Below, piece after piece: positions 27,455 through 38,999 of a DNA stretch of 64,000 bases; the first letter of the stretch is position 1, and each line of letters opens with the position of its first letter. The DNA comes from Ruminococcaceae bacterium UBA7080. Lineage in GTDB: Bacteria; Bacillota; Clostridia; Oscillospirales; Acutalibacteraceae. The notes under the pieces are model-generated. The model searched no databases. It was given only the letters and a program-made list of their open reading frames with translations, and was not told the DNA's origin. Both the position numbers and the translations under genes were made by a program. The stretch covers positions 1,567-65,566 of the forward strand of contig DKZG01000002.1 of the NCBI GenBank assembly GCA_002493595.1, written 5' to 3'.

Positions 27455-30400
27455 ATTATATGCTCTTTTGCTTGTGACATAAGCTTTAAAGTCTCTCTAA
27501 GGGTTTCAAGGGTTGCTTCGTCAGGTGAAAGCTTGATTGCTATATAAGGTCTCTTGCCGGCAGACAGAGTTACTCTGCCCTTCATAAATGCATTTAGTAT
27601 TGCCACTGTTTTAATATCCGCATCTGCTGAATAAAACAGCAATGAACCGTTTCTCTGAACGATATCAGTTATATTCAGTGATATTGCCGTGTTACGCAGA
27701 AGTGCAATTTCAATAAGGCCCCAAACCGCAGCAGGCGGCGTGCCGAAACGGTCTGTCAGTTCATCATAAGCATCATTTGCATCTGTATCATTTTTTATGT
27801 TTGCAATCCTCTTGTACATTGAAAGACGCTGTGCGGTGGAGGTGATATATTCCTCAGGAATATGCGCATCTATTGCCACATCTATCAGACATTCTTTGTC
27901 CTGTGTTTCTTCTTCTGTCAGTTCACCTTTTTCCATTGCAACAGCCTCTTCAAGAAGTTTAAGATACATATCATATCCCACTGCTTCCATATGACCGTGT
28001 TGCCGGTTACCCAAAAGTGAGCCTGCACCTCTGATTTCAAGGTCACGCATAGCGATTTTAAAGCCTGAACCAAATTCTGTATATTCCCTTATTGCTTCAA
28101 GTCTTCTTGTTGCAATATCAGTCAGCTCTTTGCCGCGGGTAAAGGTGAAATATGCATAGGCACGACGTGATGATCTGCCGACGCGGCCTCTTATCTGATG
28201 CAGCTGAGCAAGTCCCATACGATCTGCATTTTCAATAATAAGCGTATTGCAATTTGGAACATCTATACCGGTTTCAATTATTGTGGTGCAGACCAGTATA
28301 TCAATCTCGCCGTTTAGCAGTTGATTCCATACACTCGACAGCTGTTCCTCTGTCATTTTGCCGTGAGCTATGCCGACATTTGCATCGGGAAGTGCCTTTT
28401 TGATTTGCATAGCCTTATGCTCAATGGTTTCAACATTGTTGTGCAGGTAATAGCATTGACCGCCGCGATTCATTTCGCGTTCCATGGCCTCTATAAGAAT
28501 ATCACTGTCATATTCTACAACATAGGTTTGAACCGGCTGCCTTTCGCCGGGTGCTTCCTCCAGCAGGCTCATATCACGTATCCCGCTCATTGCCATATTG
28601 AGTGTACGTGGGATGGGTGTTGCAGAAAGCGTCAGAACATCAATACGTGGGAATTTCTCTTTTATTTTTTCTTTTTGTGCAACACCGAAGCGCTGCTCCT
28701 CATCTACTATAAGAAGTCCCAAATCTTTGAACTTAATGCTTTTCCCGAGCAGCTTGTGCGTACCGATAAGCACATCTACGTTGCCTTCAGCAAGTTTTTT
28801 TAGTATCTCTTTTTGCTTTGATGGTGTAACAAAACGTGAAATCATTTCAACATTCACGGCATATGGTTCAAAACGTTTTATTGCGGTCTGATAATGCTGC
28901 ATTGCCAAAACGGTTGTCGGAACGAGTATGGCACATTGCTTGCCCTCGGTAATGCATTTAAATACTGCACGAAGAGCAACTTCTGTTTTTCCGAAGCCGA
29001 CATCGCCGCACAGCAATCTGTCCATTGGTGATGTTTTTTCCATATCATGCTTGATTTCTTCGCTGCATCTGAGCTGATCCTCGGTCTCGTCATATTCGAA
29101 TCTCAATTCAAAATCACGCTGCAGATCCCCGTCCTGTGAAAAGGCGAAGCCCTTAGTGCTCATACGCTTTGCGTAAAGTGCAATAAGCTCTTTAGCCATG
29201 TCCTTTACAGAGGAACGGACCTTTGCTTTTGCTTTTTTCCATTCGGGGGATCCCAGTCGATTTATTTTAACCTTGGTGTCCTCCTTTGGTCCGATATACT
29301 TTGATACCAAATCAAGCTGGGTTACAGGCACATAAAGAGTGTCGCCTTTGGCATAGCTTATTTTAATATAATCCTTTTTTACCTTATTTATTTCAAGGGC
29401 ATGAATACCCTCAAAAATACCGATTCCGTGGATATTATGCACAATGTAGTCACCTATATGAAGTTCATCAAGCGAGTGAATTGCATTTTTAGAAGATATC
29501 TTTTTGTGCTTTTTGGAGCTTTGCGATGATTTTGAATGTGTAAGCAAAGCAAATTTAATTTGTGAAAACTGAAAGCCTGACAGCATTGTGCCGGTGATTA
29601 CATGAATTGCCTTAGGCTGAAATTCAGTCGGATATTTTTCATGGAATACAGCGTTATATCCCATATCGCAAATATCCTGTGCGAGTGCTTTTGCGGCTCT
29701 GACAGTGCCGGCCATTATACAGACTGTGTAAGCACCTTTTACAAGGCCGAAAAGCTCCTCCTTAAGTTGAGACAGTGTACCGCTCCAGGCATTGAAGTTC
29801 TGAAGAGTGAAATTGGCAAGATGTTTAATCGGAGTATCAAAGCTGCCCCTTGGCAGGGAGTCCATGTAAATTGCGTTATACTTTTGATACATATCAATAA
29901 GCTCTTCAAAATTAAGGGCAAACTTATCAAGTCCTTGGCAGAGTGTACCGTCCTCAACAAACCATTTTAAGTCCTCAAGATTAAGACGCTGCTGTTTTTG
30001 CATCTTTTCCTTAATTCTTGCACTTTCAACAAGAAAGAGTCTACCGTTAAGATAATCGAATATACCATTTGAGTTATAGCAAAGCGGCATGTATTTATCA
30101 AGACAATTCAGTGAACCGCCGCTTTTTAACTGATCGCAGTCAGCATAAAGCTTTTCTCTGGCTTTGATTGCTTTGCCCTTAAGATTTTTTGCGATCTTTT
30201 CTATTTCTTTTATGAGCTTTTCGCTGCTGTCAAAAAGTACTTCGTTTGCAGGTGTGATTTCAACAATATCAAGATTTTGACTTCTTCTTTGCGTATAAAT
30301 ATCAAATGAAGCGATTGTATCCACATTATCGCCCCAAAGCTCAATACGTACCGGTTCATCAAGATAAGGCGGGAAGATATCAATAATTCCGCCGCGAACG

Positions 30401-30915
30401 GCAAACTGACTTGTTCCGTCAACCTGTTCATATCTGGAATAACCGGCAAGCACCAGTTTTTGAGCCAGTATATCTACTTTAATTTCATCATTTACTGATA
30501 TGGAAAAGCTTCTTTTTAAAAGCTCATCAGGCGGCATTGTGTATTGGCACGCTGCATTTGCCGACATGACTACTGCTGTAAAATCGTTGTGAAGAATGCG
30601 TGACAGTACGCCAAGCCTTATATGCTCAAATTCACGGCTGACTCCCGCTACCTCGACAAAGGTGAGCTCTCTTGAAGGGTAGAGCAGTACGCCTTCCTGC
30701 AGTTCTTTCAGACATTCATGCACTTTAACTGCTGTTGCCTCATCCGGTGTGATAATGAATGCTTTTTCTTTATTTTCACAAATTGAATGGATTGCAAAGC
30801 ATTTGCTCACATCCGATAAACCTATAGCCCCAACGGGTGCATTCAGGGTACGAATGCTCTCGCTGAGGCTTAAAAAATCCTTACTTTTATTAAATTCCTT
30901 TGAAAAACAAGACAT
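27436..30915 (-). CDS. mfd: Transcription-repair coupling factor Mfd
   Basis: This 1159-residue ATPase frees stalled RNA polymerase and recruits UvrA. In order there are the UvrB-like N-terminal domains, the CarD-like RNA polymerase interaction domain (about 480-570, beginning HIGDYIVH), the translocase with CGDVGFGKTEVAL Walker A and DEEQRFG DExx box, the TRG motif region and the C-terminal D7 domain. The length is normal. AAAAGGATT lies before the ATG, and it follows pth by 13 nt. Confidence 0.97.
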   Translation of the reverse strand: MSCFSKEFNKSKDFLSLSESIRTLNAPVGAIGLSDVSKCFAIHSICENKEKAFIITPDEATAVKVHECLKELQEGVLLYPSRELTFVEVAGVSREFEHIRLGVLSRILHNDFTAVVMSANAACQYTMPPDELLKRSFSISVNDEIKVDILAQKLVLAGYSRYEQVDGTSQFAVRGGIIDIFPPYLDEPVRIELWGDNVDTIASFDIYTQRRSQNLDIVEITPANEVLFDSSEKLIKEIEKIAKNLKGKAIKAREKLYADCDQLKSGGSLNCLDKYMPLCYNSNGIFDYLNGRLFLVESARIKEKMQKQQRLNLEDLKWFVEDGTLCQGLDKFALNFEELIDMYQKYNAIYMDSLPRGSFDTPIKHLANFTLQNFNAWSGTLSQLKEELFGLVKGAYTVCIMAGTVRAAKALAQDICDMGYNAVFHEKYPTEFQPKAIHVITGTMLSGFQFSQIKFALLTHSKSSQSSKKHKKISSKNAIHSLDELHIGDYIVHNIHGIGIFEGIHALEINKVKKDYIKISYAKGDTLYVPVTQLDLVSKYIGPKEDTKVKINRLGSPEWKKAKAKVRSSVKDMAKELIALYAKRMSTKGFAFSQDGDLQRDFELRFEYDETEDQLRCSEEIKHDMEKTSPMDRLLCGDVGFGKTEVALRAVFKCITEGKQCAILVPTTVLAMQHYQTAIKRFEPYAVNVEMISRFVTPSKQKEILKKLAEGNVDVLIGTHKLLGKSIKFKDLGLLIVDEEQRFGVAQKEKIKEKFPRIDVLTLSATPIPRTLNMAMSGIRDMSLLEEAPGERQPVQTYVVEYDSDILIEAMEREMNRGGQCYYLHNNVETIEHKAMQIKKALPDANVGIAHGKMTEEQLSSVWNQLLNGEIDILVCTTIIETGIDVPNCNTLIIENADRMGLAQLHQIRGRVGRSSRRAYAYFTFTRGKELTDIATRRLEAIREYTEFGSGFKIAMRDLEIRGAGSLLGNRQHGHMEAVGYDMYLKLLEEAVAMEKGELTEEETQDKECLIDVAIDAHIPEEYITSTAQRLSMYKRIANIKNDTDANDAYDELTDRFGTPPAAVWGLIEIALLRNTAISLNITDIVQRNGSLLFYSADADIKTVAILNAFMKGRVTLSAGKRPYIAIKLSPDEATLETLRETLKLMSQAKEHIIKEKDS

Positions 30916-30928
30916 AGCTTTAATCCTT

Positions 30929-31534
30929 TTAACGGCTGTATAAATTCATTGCCTTATCTATTTTGCCATCTACGATCAGTCTGATTGCTTTTGTACTGTT
31001 TTCGAGTGCTGTTTTTAATTCAGGTTCCTGTTCTTTCGGAAATCTGCCGAGCACCCATGCCGCAAGATCATATTCGGGATCGGGCTTTTGACCCACACCA
31101 ACTTTTACTCTGGGGAAATTTTCAGTACCCAGGTGGGATATAATGCTTTTTATTCCGTTGTGTCCGCCGGCCGAACCTTTGCGTCGGATTCTGATTTTAC
31201 CCACATTAAGCGAAATATCATCATACACAATAATTATATTTTCGGGCGGTATTTTATAAAACTTTGCAGCTTCGCCGATTGCTTCACCGCTGTTATTCAT
31301 CATGGTTTGCGGTTTCATAACAAGGCATCTTTTGCCGTTGATTACCACGTCATTCAAAAGAGCGTGATGCTTAAGCTTTTTTATATTAAAGTCTTCCTCA
31401 AGTGCAAGCAAATCCATTGAAAGGAAGCCAGCATTGTGCCTTGTCATTTCGTATTTAATTCCCGGATTTCCAAGTCCTGCTATTATAAAATCATAGGATG
31501 TGTTATTAAATTGTTTCTTCCTGTTCAGAAACAT
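30929..31534 (-). CDS. pth: Peptidyl-tRNA hydrolase
   Basis: This 201-residue enzyme recycles peptidyl-tRNA. The GLGNPG segment, the catalytic His in TRHNAGF and the KPQTMMNNSG segment are typical. The start is set at ATG 31534, 6-7 nt after AGGAAG. A TTG at 31549 is in frame but non-essential. It overlaps the CNNM gene by 29 nt and precedes mfd, a common pth-mfd order in Firmicutes. There are about 12 residues before the usual start of the fold. Confidence 0.93.
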   Translation of the reverse strand: MFLNRKKQFNNTSYDFIIAGLGNPGIKYEMTRHNAGFLSMDLLALEEDFNIKKLKHHALLNDVVINGKRCLVMKPQTMMNNSGEAIGEAAKFYKIPPENIIIVYDDISLNVGKIRIRRKGSAGGHNGIKSIISHLGTENFPRVKVGVGQKPDPEYDLAAWVLGRFPKEQEPELKTALENSTKAIRLIVDGKIDKAMNLYSR

Positions 31535-32783
31535 TTTTCTCTTCCTCAACTGTTATTTTTATTTCTTCTGCACGCTTGCCGTCAAGTGAAAGCACATGTG
31601 CGGTTAAGCCGTCGCAGGTAAAGCAGTCGTCAACCTGCGGTATTTTATCCGTGTTTTTCATGATCCAGCCGTTAACGGTGGAAATATCCTTTTCCTCTTT
31701 ATAAATTTTAAAGAATTCATAAAAATCATCCACTGACATACTGCCTTGGACAATGTATTCGTTTGCAGATATCTGCTCAATATCGTTTTGAACTTCATCG
31801 TGTTCATCCCAAATTTCGCCTACAAGCTCTTCCAAAATATCCTCAAGTGTAACAATTCCTTCCGTTCCTCCGAATTCGTCAATGACGACTGCAAGATGCG
31901 TTTTGTTTTTTTGAAGGATTCTGAGAAGCTTTGATATTTTTGTGTCAGGGGATACAGCAGGAACCGGTTTCAAAACAGTGCGCAGTGATTTCAGGTTTCT
32001 TTTTCGTGCATTTTCAAAATCCCTGTGGTGGATAACGCCGACAATATTATCTATATCATTAATATATACAGGCAGCCGGCTGAAATTAGTCGAATTAAAT
32101 ACGCGCTCAATTTCATTAAGTGCTGCATATTTGTCAACGGCTTCAACATCAATACGCGGCACTAAAATATCGCCGACATCAATATCGTCAAACTCAATGG
32201 ATGAACGGATAAGTTCACTTTCGTTTTCGTCAATCTCACCACCGGTATGCGCTTCATCTACATAAGTTTTTAGCTCTTCTTCAGTTACGGTATCCGCTTT
32301 TCCTGTTTTAAATACCTTGTTGAGAAGCTTTTTCCAGCCCTTGAAAAAGAAATTTAAAGGAGTAAAAAGCACAATGAAAAATTTTATAACGGGTGTAATT
32401 AAAATGGCAAGTTTTTCAGCAGTTTCTTTTGCTATTGTTTTGGGTGTGATTTCGCCGAAAATTAAAACTACAATAGTCATGACGGCTGTGGATACGGTAG
32501 CGCCCAAATCGCTGTTGTTGCCGAGTATTCCCGTAAAAAACAGGGTTGCAAGCGAAGTACATGCAATATTTACAATATTATTTCCGATTAAAACTGTAGA
32601 CAAGACAATGTCATAGTTTTCGGCCAGATCAAGTGTTTTTTCAATTCTTTTATTTGATTTGCCTTCACTTATCATGGTTTTAAGTTTCACTTTATTGAGT
32701 GAGGAAAAAGCGGTTTCAGCACCGGAAAAGAAAGCACTGAAAAGAACTAAAGCAATCATAGCACATAGAATGCCGGTATTCAT
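31506..32783 (-). CDS. CNNM/CorC (HlyC) family membrane protein
   Basis: This 425-residue protein has an N-terminal DUF21 membrane domain (three to four helices within about 1-150), a pair of CBS domains (about 200-330, with the EFGGTEGIVTLEDILEE segment) and a C-terminal CorC_HlyC domain. Such proteins are linked to magnesium efflux. The old name hemolysin C is misleading. It is the first gene of a unit with pth and mfd. Confidence 0.88.
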   Translation of the reverse strand: MNTGILCAMIALVLFSAFFSGAETAFSSLNKVKLKTMISEGKSNKRIEKTLDLAENYDIVLSTVLIGNNIVNIACTSLATLFFTGILGNNSDLGATVSTAVMTIVVLIFGEITPKTIAKETAEKLAILITPVIKFFIVLFTPLNFFFKGWKKLLNKVFKTGKADTVTEEELKTYVDEAHTGGEIDENESELIRSSIEFDDIDVGDILVPRIDVEAVDKYAALNEIERVFNSTNFSRLPVYINDIDNIVGVIHHRDFENARKRNLKSLRTVLKPVPAVSPDTKISKLLRILQKNKTHLAVVIDEFGGTEGIVTLEDILEELVGEIWDEHDEVQNDIEQISANEYIVQGSMSVDDFYEFFKIYKEEKDISTVNGWIMKNTDKIPQVDDCFTCDGLTAHVLSLDGKRAEEIKITVEEEKNVSEQEETI

Positions 32784-32820
32784 AGTTTAATCTCCTATTA
32801 TAAATAATGGTATGAACTGC

Positions 32821-32852
32821 AAAAAAGCGTGCAAAGCTGTACCCTGCACGCT
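32821..32852 (-). terminator. Terminator of radical SAM gene 2
   Basis: A perfect 8-bp stem (32826-32833 with 32845-32852) is followed on the minus strand by a T6 run just before the CNNM promoter region. Confidence 0.78.
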
Positions 32853-32864
32853 GTGATGCTATTT

Positions 32865-34295
32865 TTAATCCTCTGTTTTTTCGAATTCTTGAAAGAGTCT
32901 GTCTTTATCAGCAATTTCGAAATTATACATGTTTTCGTCTTTGATATGATTAGCAATAAACTTGTCACGGTCAAAAAGCTCATCAGCCTTAATCTTCCAT
33001 GCTTTTGCAGCAGCAATGGTCTTGTCAAACAGTGCATTTGCACTTTCGGGATTTTCCATCTCTGTTGAATAAGCGCCTGTCTCTGCCACCATTTTGCTGA
33101 TAGCACCCGGATTATCAAGCACCGGACATGGACGGAGCATATTATTATTAAACGGCTGATTCTTTTTATATGCCATAAAGAGTGGGCTCTTAAGTGCATC
33201 CAGCACCGAACACTCTTTAATATTTACATTTGAGTAATGAACAAATGCACAAGGTTCGCAGTCGCCGTTTGCGTTGATATGGAAATAGTGGCGTCCGCCG
33301 GCAATACAGCCCTGAACATATTCACCGTCATTCCAGAAATCAAGTGCAAAAATAGGTTTTGTATGACGCCATTCATGCATCTTTTTATACATTGTTGCAC
33401 GCTGCTCGGGAGAAACCATAAGTTCTGTAACAGCGCCGTTGCCTGTTGGCATATATGTAAAGAACCATGCGAACATTACACCCTGTTCAATCAGCCAATC
33501 CATATATTCATCAGAAGAAAGAACATCTGTATTTTTGCTTGTGTAGCATAGTGAAGCACCGAACGGAATGCCTCGGTCTTTGAGTCGTTTCATAGCTGCA
33601 GTACATTTTTTGAAGGTGCCGTCACCACGTCTAAAGTCATTTTCTTCCTCATAGCCTTCAATGGAAAAGGCAGGCAGGAAATTTCCGACTTCACCGATTT
33701 CATCGGCAAAGCTGTCATCAATGAGTGTACCGTTTGTAAAGCTCATAAAAATGCAATCCGGATTTTCGCGGCAAAGCTGCATTAAATCATTTCTTCTGAT
33801 GGTAGGCTCACCGCCTGTGTAAAGGAACATATATGTGCCAAGCTCCTTGGCTTCAGATATAATTCTGGCCAAAGTATCGTAATCAAGTTGACTGTTTTTG
33901 CCGTATTCAGCAGCCCAGCATCCTTTGCATCTTAAATTACAGGCAGCAGTTGGGTCCATAAGAATTGCCCATGGAACATTGCAGCCGTGTTCTTCAATAG
34001 CCTTCATTCTCTTTGAATAGCTGTTTATAGCAACGTTCAGAGCCGGGGGGACAAGCTTTTCAACAACATCCTGATTGATATCACAGATAAGCTTTTTTGC
34101 GAAAATCATCCAGTTGTTATTTGGGTCATCGATTACCTTGTGAAGACCGGCATAGGTGCTTCTGTTTACTTTTTTTACATCTGCCATTTCAAGAAGACTT
34201 AAAATTTTAGGCGCATTGTTAAAAAAGTCCTTACGCGCATATTTGATCGCATTTTTGATTGCAATCGACATTGCGGCTTCTTTAATAGATTTCAT
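32865..34295 (-). CDS. Radical SAM / SPASM-like protein, paralogue 2
   Basis: This 476-residue protein is a close paralogue of the gene at 3091-4506. Long shared blocks include DPTAACNLRCKGCWAAEYG with Cys119, Cys123 and Cys126, TGGEP, TNGTLIDD and GGCIAGGRHYFHIN. It shares the helical N-terminal domain of about 105 residues but lacks the final CSKCDC pair. A promoter (34364-34392) and AGAGGAT site precede it, and a terminator follows, so it is single-gene. Substrate is unknown, and no precursor peptide lies nearby. Confidence 0.87.
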   Translation of the reverse strand: MKSIKEAAMSIAIKNAIKYARKDFFNNAPKILSLLEMADVKKVNRSTYAGLHKVIDDPNNNWMIFAKKLICDINQDVVEKLVPPALNVAINSYSKRMKAIEEHGCNVPWAILMDPTAACNLRCKGCWAAEYGKNSQLDYDTLARIISEAKELGTYMFLYTGGEPTIRRNDLMQLCRENPDCIFMSFTNGTLIDDSFADEIGEVGNFLPAFSIEGYEEENDFRRGDGTFKKCTAAMKRLKDRGIPFGASLCYTSKNTDVLSSDEYMDWLIEQGVMFAWFFTYMPTGNGAVTELMVSPEQRATMYKKMHEWRHTKPIFALDFWNDGEYVQGCIAGGRHYFHINANGDCEPCAFVHYSNVNIKECSVLDALKSPLFMAYKKNQPFNNNMLRPCPVLDNPGAISKMVAETGAYSTEMENPESANALFDKTIAAAKAWKIKADELFDRDKFIANHIKDENMYNFEIADKDRLFQEFEKTED

Positions 34296-34363
34296 AAAGA
34301 TCCTCTCTTAATCATTCATCAATAATTAATAAATTTTATAACAATTTGTAGACGCTATTAAGA

Positions 34364-34392
34364 AATATATTCCTTTTGTAATAAAAAGTCAA
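34364..34392 (-). promoter_or_regulatory. Sigma-A promoter of radical SAM gene 2
   Basis: TTGACT and TATATT are separated by 17 bp on the minus strand, about 70 nt before the start. Confidence 0.65.
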
Positions 34393-34418
34393 GACAAATT
34401 TTATTAAGTTTACTTTTG

Positions 34419-37481
<3,063 letters not shown>

Positions 37482-37499
37482 CTACTTCTCCGTTAAAAT

Positions 37500-38117
37500 T
37501 TATCTTCTGTGTATTTTGCCTTCCTGGTATCCCTCTTGTTTAAATGCAACACCGATGCTTCTGAGAAGGATTACCAAATCGAGCTTAAACGACCAGTTGT
37601 CACAATAAAGCTTGTCATATTTTATCTTTTTTACAAGTGAAATTTCATCTCTGCCGTTAATTTGCGCCATTCCCGTCAGGCCGGGTCGGAAACGGTAAAC
37701 GCCGTATTCAAGCCGGAGGCGATGAGCGCGCATTTCTGATGAAATAAGCGGTCTGGGTCCTACAAAGCTCATATCACCCTTAAGAATATTCCAAAGCTGA
37801 GGCAGTTCATCAAGGCTTGTTTTTCGCAGAAATTTACCGACCTTTGTTATATATTGGTCCGGATTTTCCAGCTGACCTGTTGCAACATTAGGCGTATTAT
37901 TTTTCATTGTCTGAAATTTGTAGATTTTAAATGGTTTGCCGCGTCTGCCTCTGCGTTCGTGAGAGAAAAAAATGCTTGTATCCGGTGTCAGCAGATTAGC
38001 AACGCATATCACAAGAAAGAGTGGTGACAGAAAAATAAGCGCAAAAAACGACACAACGATATCAAAAAGGCGTTTAAATTTGGTTGGCCTTAAATATTTT
38101 TTAAAAAAAGTATCCAT
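37500..38117 (-). CDS. Bacterial sugar transferase (undecaprenyl-phosphate glycosyl-1-phosphate transferase type)
   Basis: This 205-residue protein has one N-terminal membrane segment (about 19-45) and the catalytic domain with KIYKFQTM, TSLDELPQLWNI and GPRPL segments typical of the family that starts polysaccharide or teichoic synthesis at the lipid carrier. It corresponds to the C-terminal half of larger WbaP/WcaJ enzymes, so it is a monotopic small form. It lies 21 nt upstream of lacZ and no other polysaccharide gene is near. Confidence 0.88.
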   Translation of the reverse strand: MDTFFKKYLRPTKFKRLFDIVVSFFALIFLSPLFLVICVANLLTPDTSIFFSHERRGRRGKPFKIYKFQTMKNNTPNVATGQLENPDQYITKVGKFLRKTSLDELPQLWNILKGDMSFVGPRPLISSEMRAHRLRLEYGVYRFRPGLTGMAQINGRDEISLVKKIKYDKLYCDNWSFKLDLVILLRSIGVAFKQEGYQEGKIHRR

Positions 38118-38240
38118 TTTAGTATTCCTGTACTCGGTTATACCGATTTTATATATAAATCAACATAATGTGTGCAATTTTGTTGATTATACCACATATG
38201 ATTTAAATATGCAATTTTTTTATAATAATTTTAATTAGTA

Positions 38241-38269
38241 TTGCCAAAAAAGTTTTTATTATATATAAT
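38241..38269 (+). promoter_or_regulatory. Sigma-A promoter of the lipoprotein gene
   Basis: TTGCCA and TATAAT are separated by 17 bp, about 32 nt before the ATG. Confidence 0.7.
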
Positions 38270-38300
38270 AGACAAATAATAAACAGAAGGATGTGTTTTT

Positions 38301-38900
38301 ATGAAGAAAGCTTTATGTTTGCTGTTATGTGTTGTTACAATATGTTTAAGCTTTTTCGGCTGCAGCGCCCCTAATGCCGATATGACCGAAGAAAATATAA
38401 CCGAAACTGTCAAGGCAGTTGAAACGGCTTTAAAGAACTTCGACACGGAAAATTTAGAAAAATATGTTTCTTCGCCTACCCTTTCGGTCATTATGACTTA
38501 TGCAAAAAAGCATCAGCAGTTTGCAGATTTAGGAAAAGCAATTTTTTCAGGTCTTGAAATGCAGGCAGTCAATATAGACCTTGAAAATCAGTCTGTCACA
38601 GTTGCAGTTAAAAACAAGGATTTATCTCAGGCAGCGAATGATTTTGCACAAAAGCTTAAGAGTGAGTACACGACCTTTCAGCTTTTGGCAAAGCTTAATG
38701 ATGATGCATTTCTTAATACCAACTTAAAAGAACTTTGCGAAAAAATAGACGGCTCATCATTATTTCCGGATGCAATTGAAATAACGTTGGATATTAGGCA
38801 GGAAAAGAAAAATTTGGTACTCAGCTTTAATTCAGATGCAGAAAATGCCGTGTCAGGCGGTGCATTGACATCTATCAAAAACATTTACAGTGCCGGATAA
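38301..38900 (+). CDS. Hypothetical lipoprotein
   Basis: This 199-residue protein has a lipoprotein signal ending at LSFFGC (Cys about 22), so it should be tethered to the outer face of the membrane. The mature part is mainly acidic with regular helix/strand alternation and no catalytic motif that I recognise. AGAAGGA precedes the ATG. It lies upstream of secA but has its own promoter, and secA has a separate one, so there is no functional link implied. Confidence 0.72.
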   Translation: MKKALCLLLCVVTICLSFFGCSAPNADMTEENITETVKAVETALKNFDTENLEKYVSSPTLSVIMTYAKKHQQFADLGKAIFSGLEMQAVNIDLENQSVTVAVKNKDLSQAANDFAQKLKSEYTTFQLLAKLNDDAFLNTNLKELCEKIDGSSLFPDAIEITLDIRQEKKNLVLSFNSDAENAVSGGALTSIKNIYSAG

Positions 38901-38937
38901 ATATTGCCAATCTAATTATTATATTTATAAAAAAGTA

Positions 38938-38966
38938 GTGACAATAATATTTCTTTATGTTAAAAT
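38938..38966 (+). promoter_or_regulatory. Sigma-A promoter of secA
   Basis: GTGACA and TAAAAT are separated by 17 bp, with the start site near 38973. Confidence 0.7.
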
Positions 38967-38999
38967 AACCTTTGGTATTATTTTTCGAGGTGTAAATTT

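Noticed and set aside
3091..34295. RiPP cluster around either radical SAM gene
   Set aside because: No short precursor-like peptide, peptidase or ABC exporter is adjacent; both neighbours are housekeeping genes.
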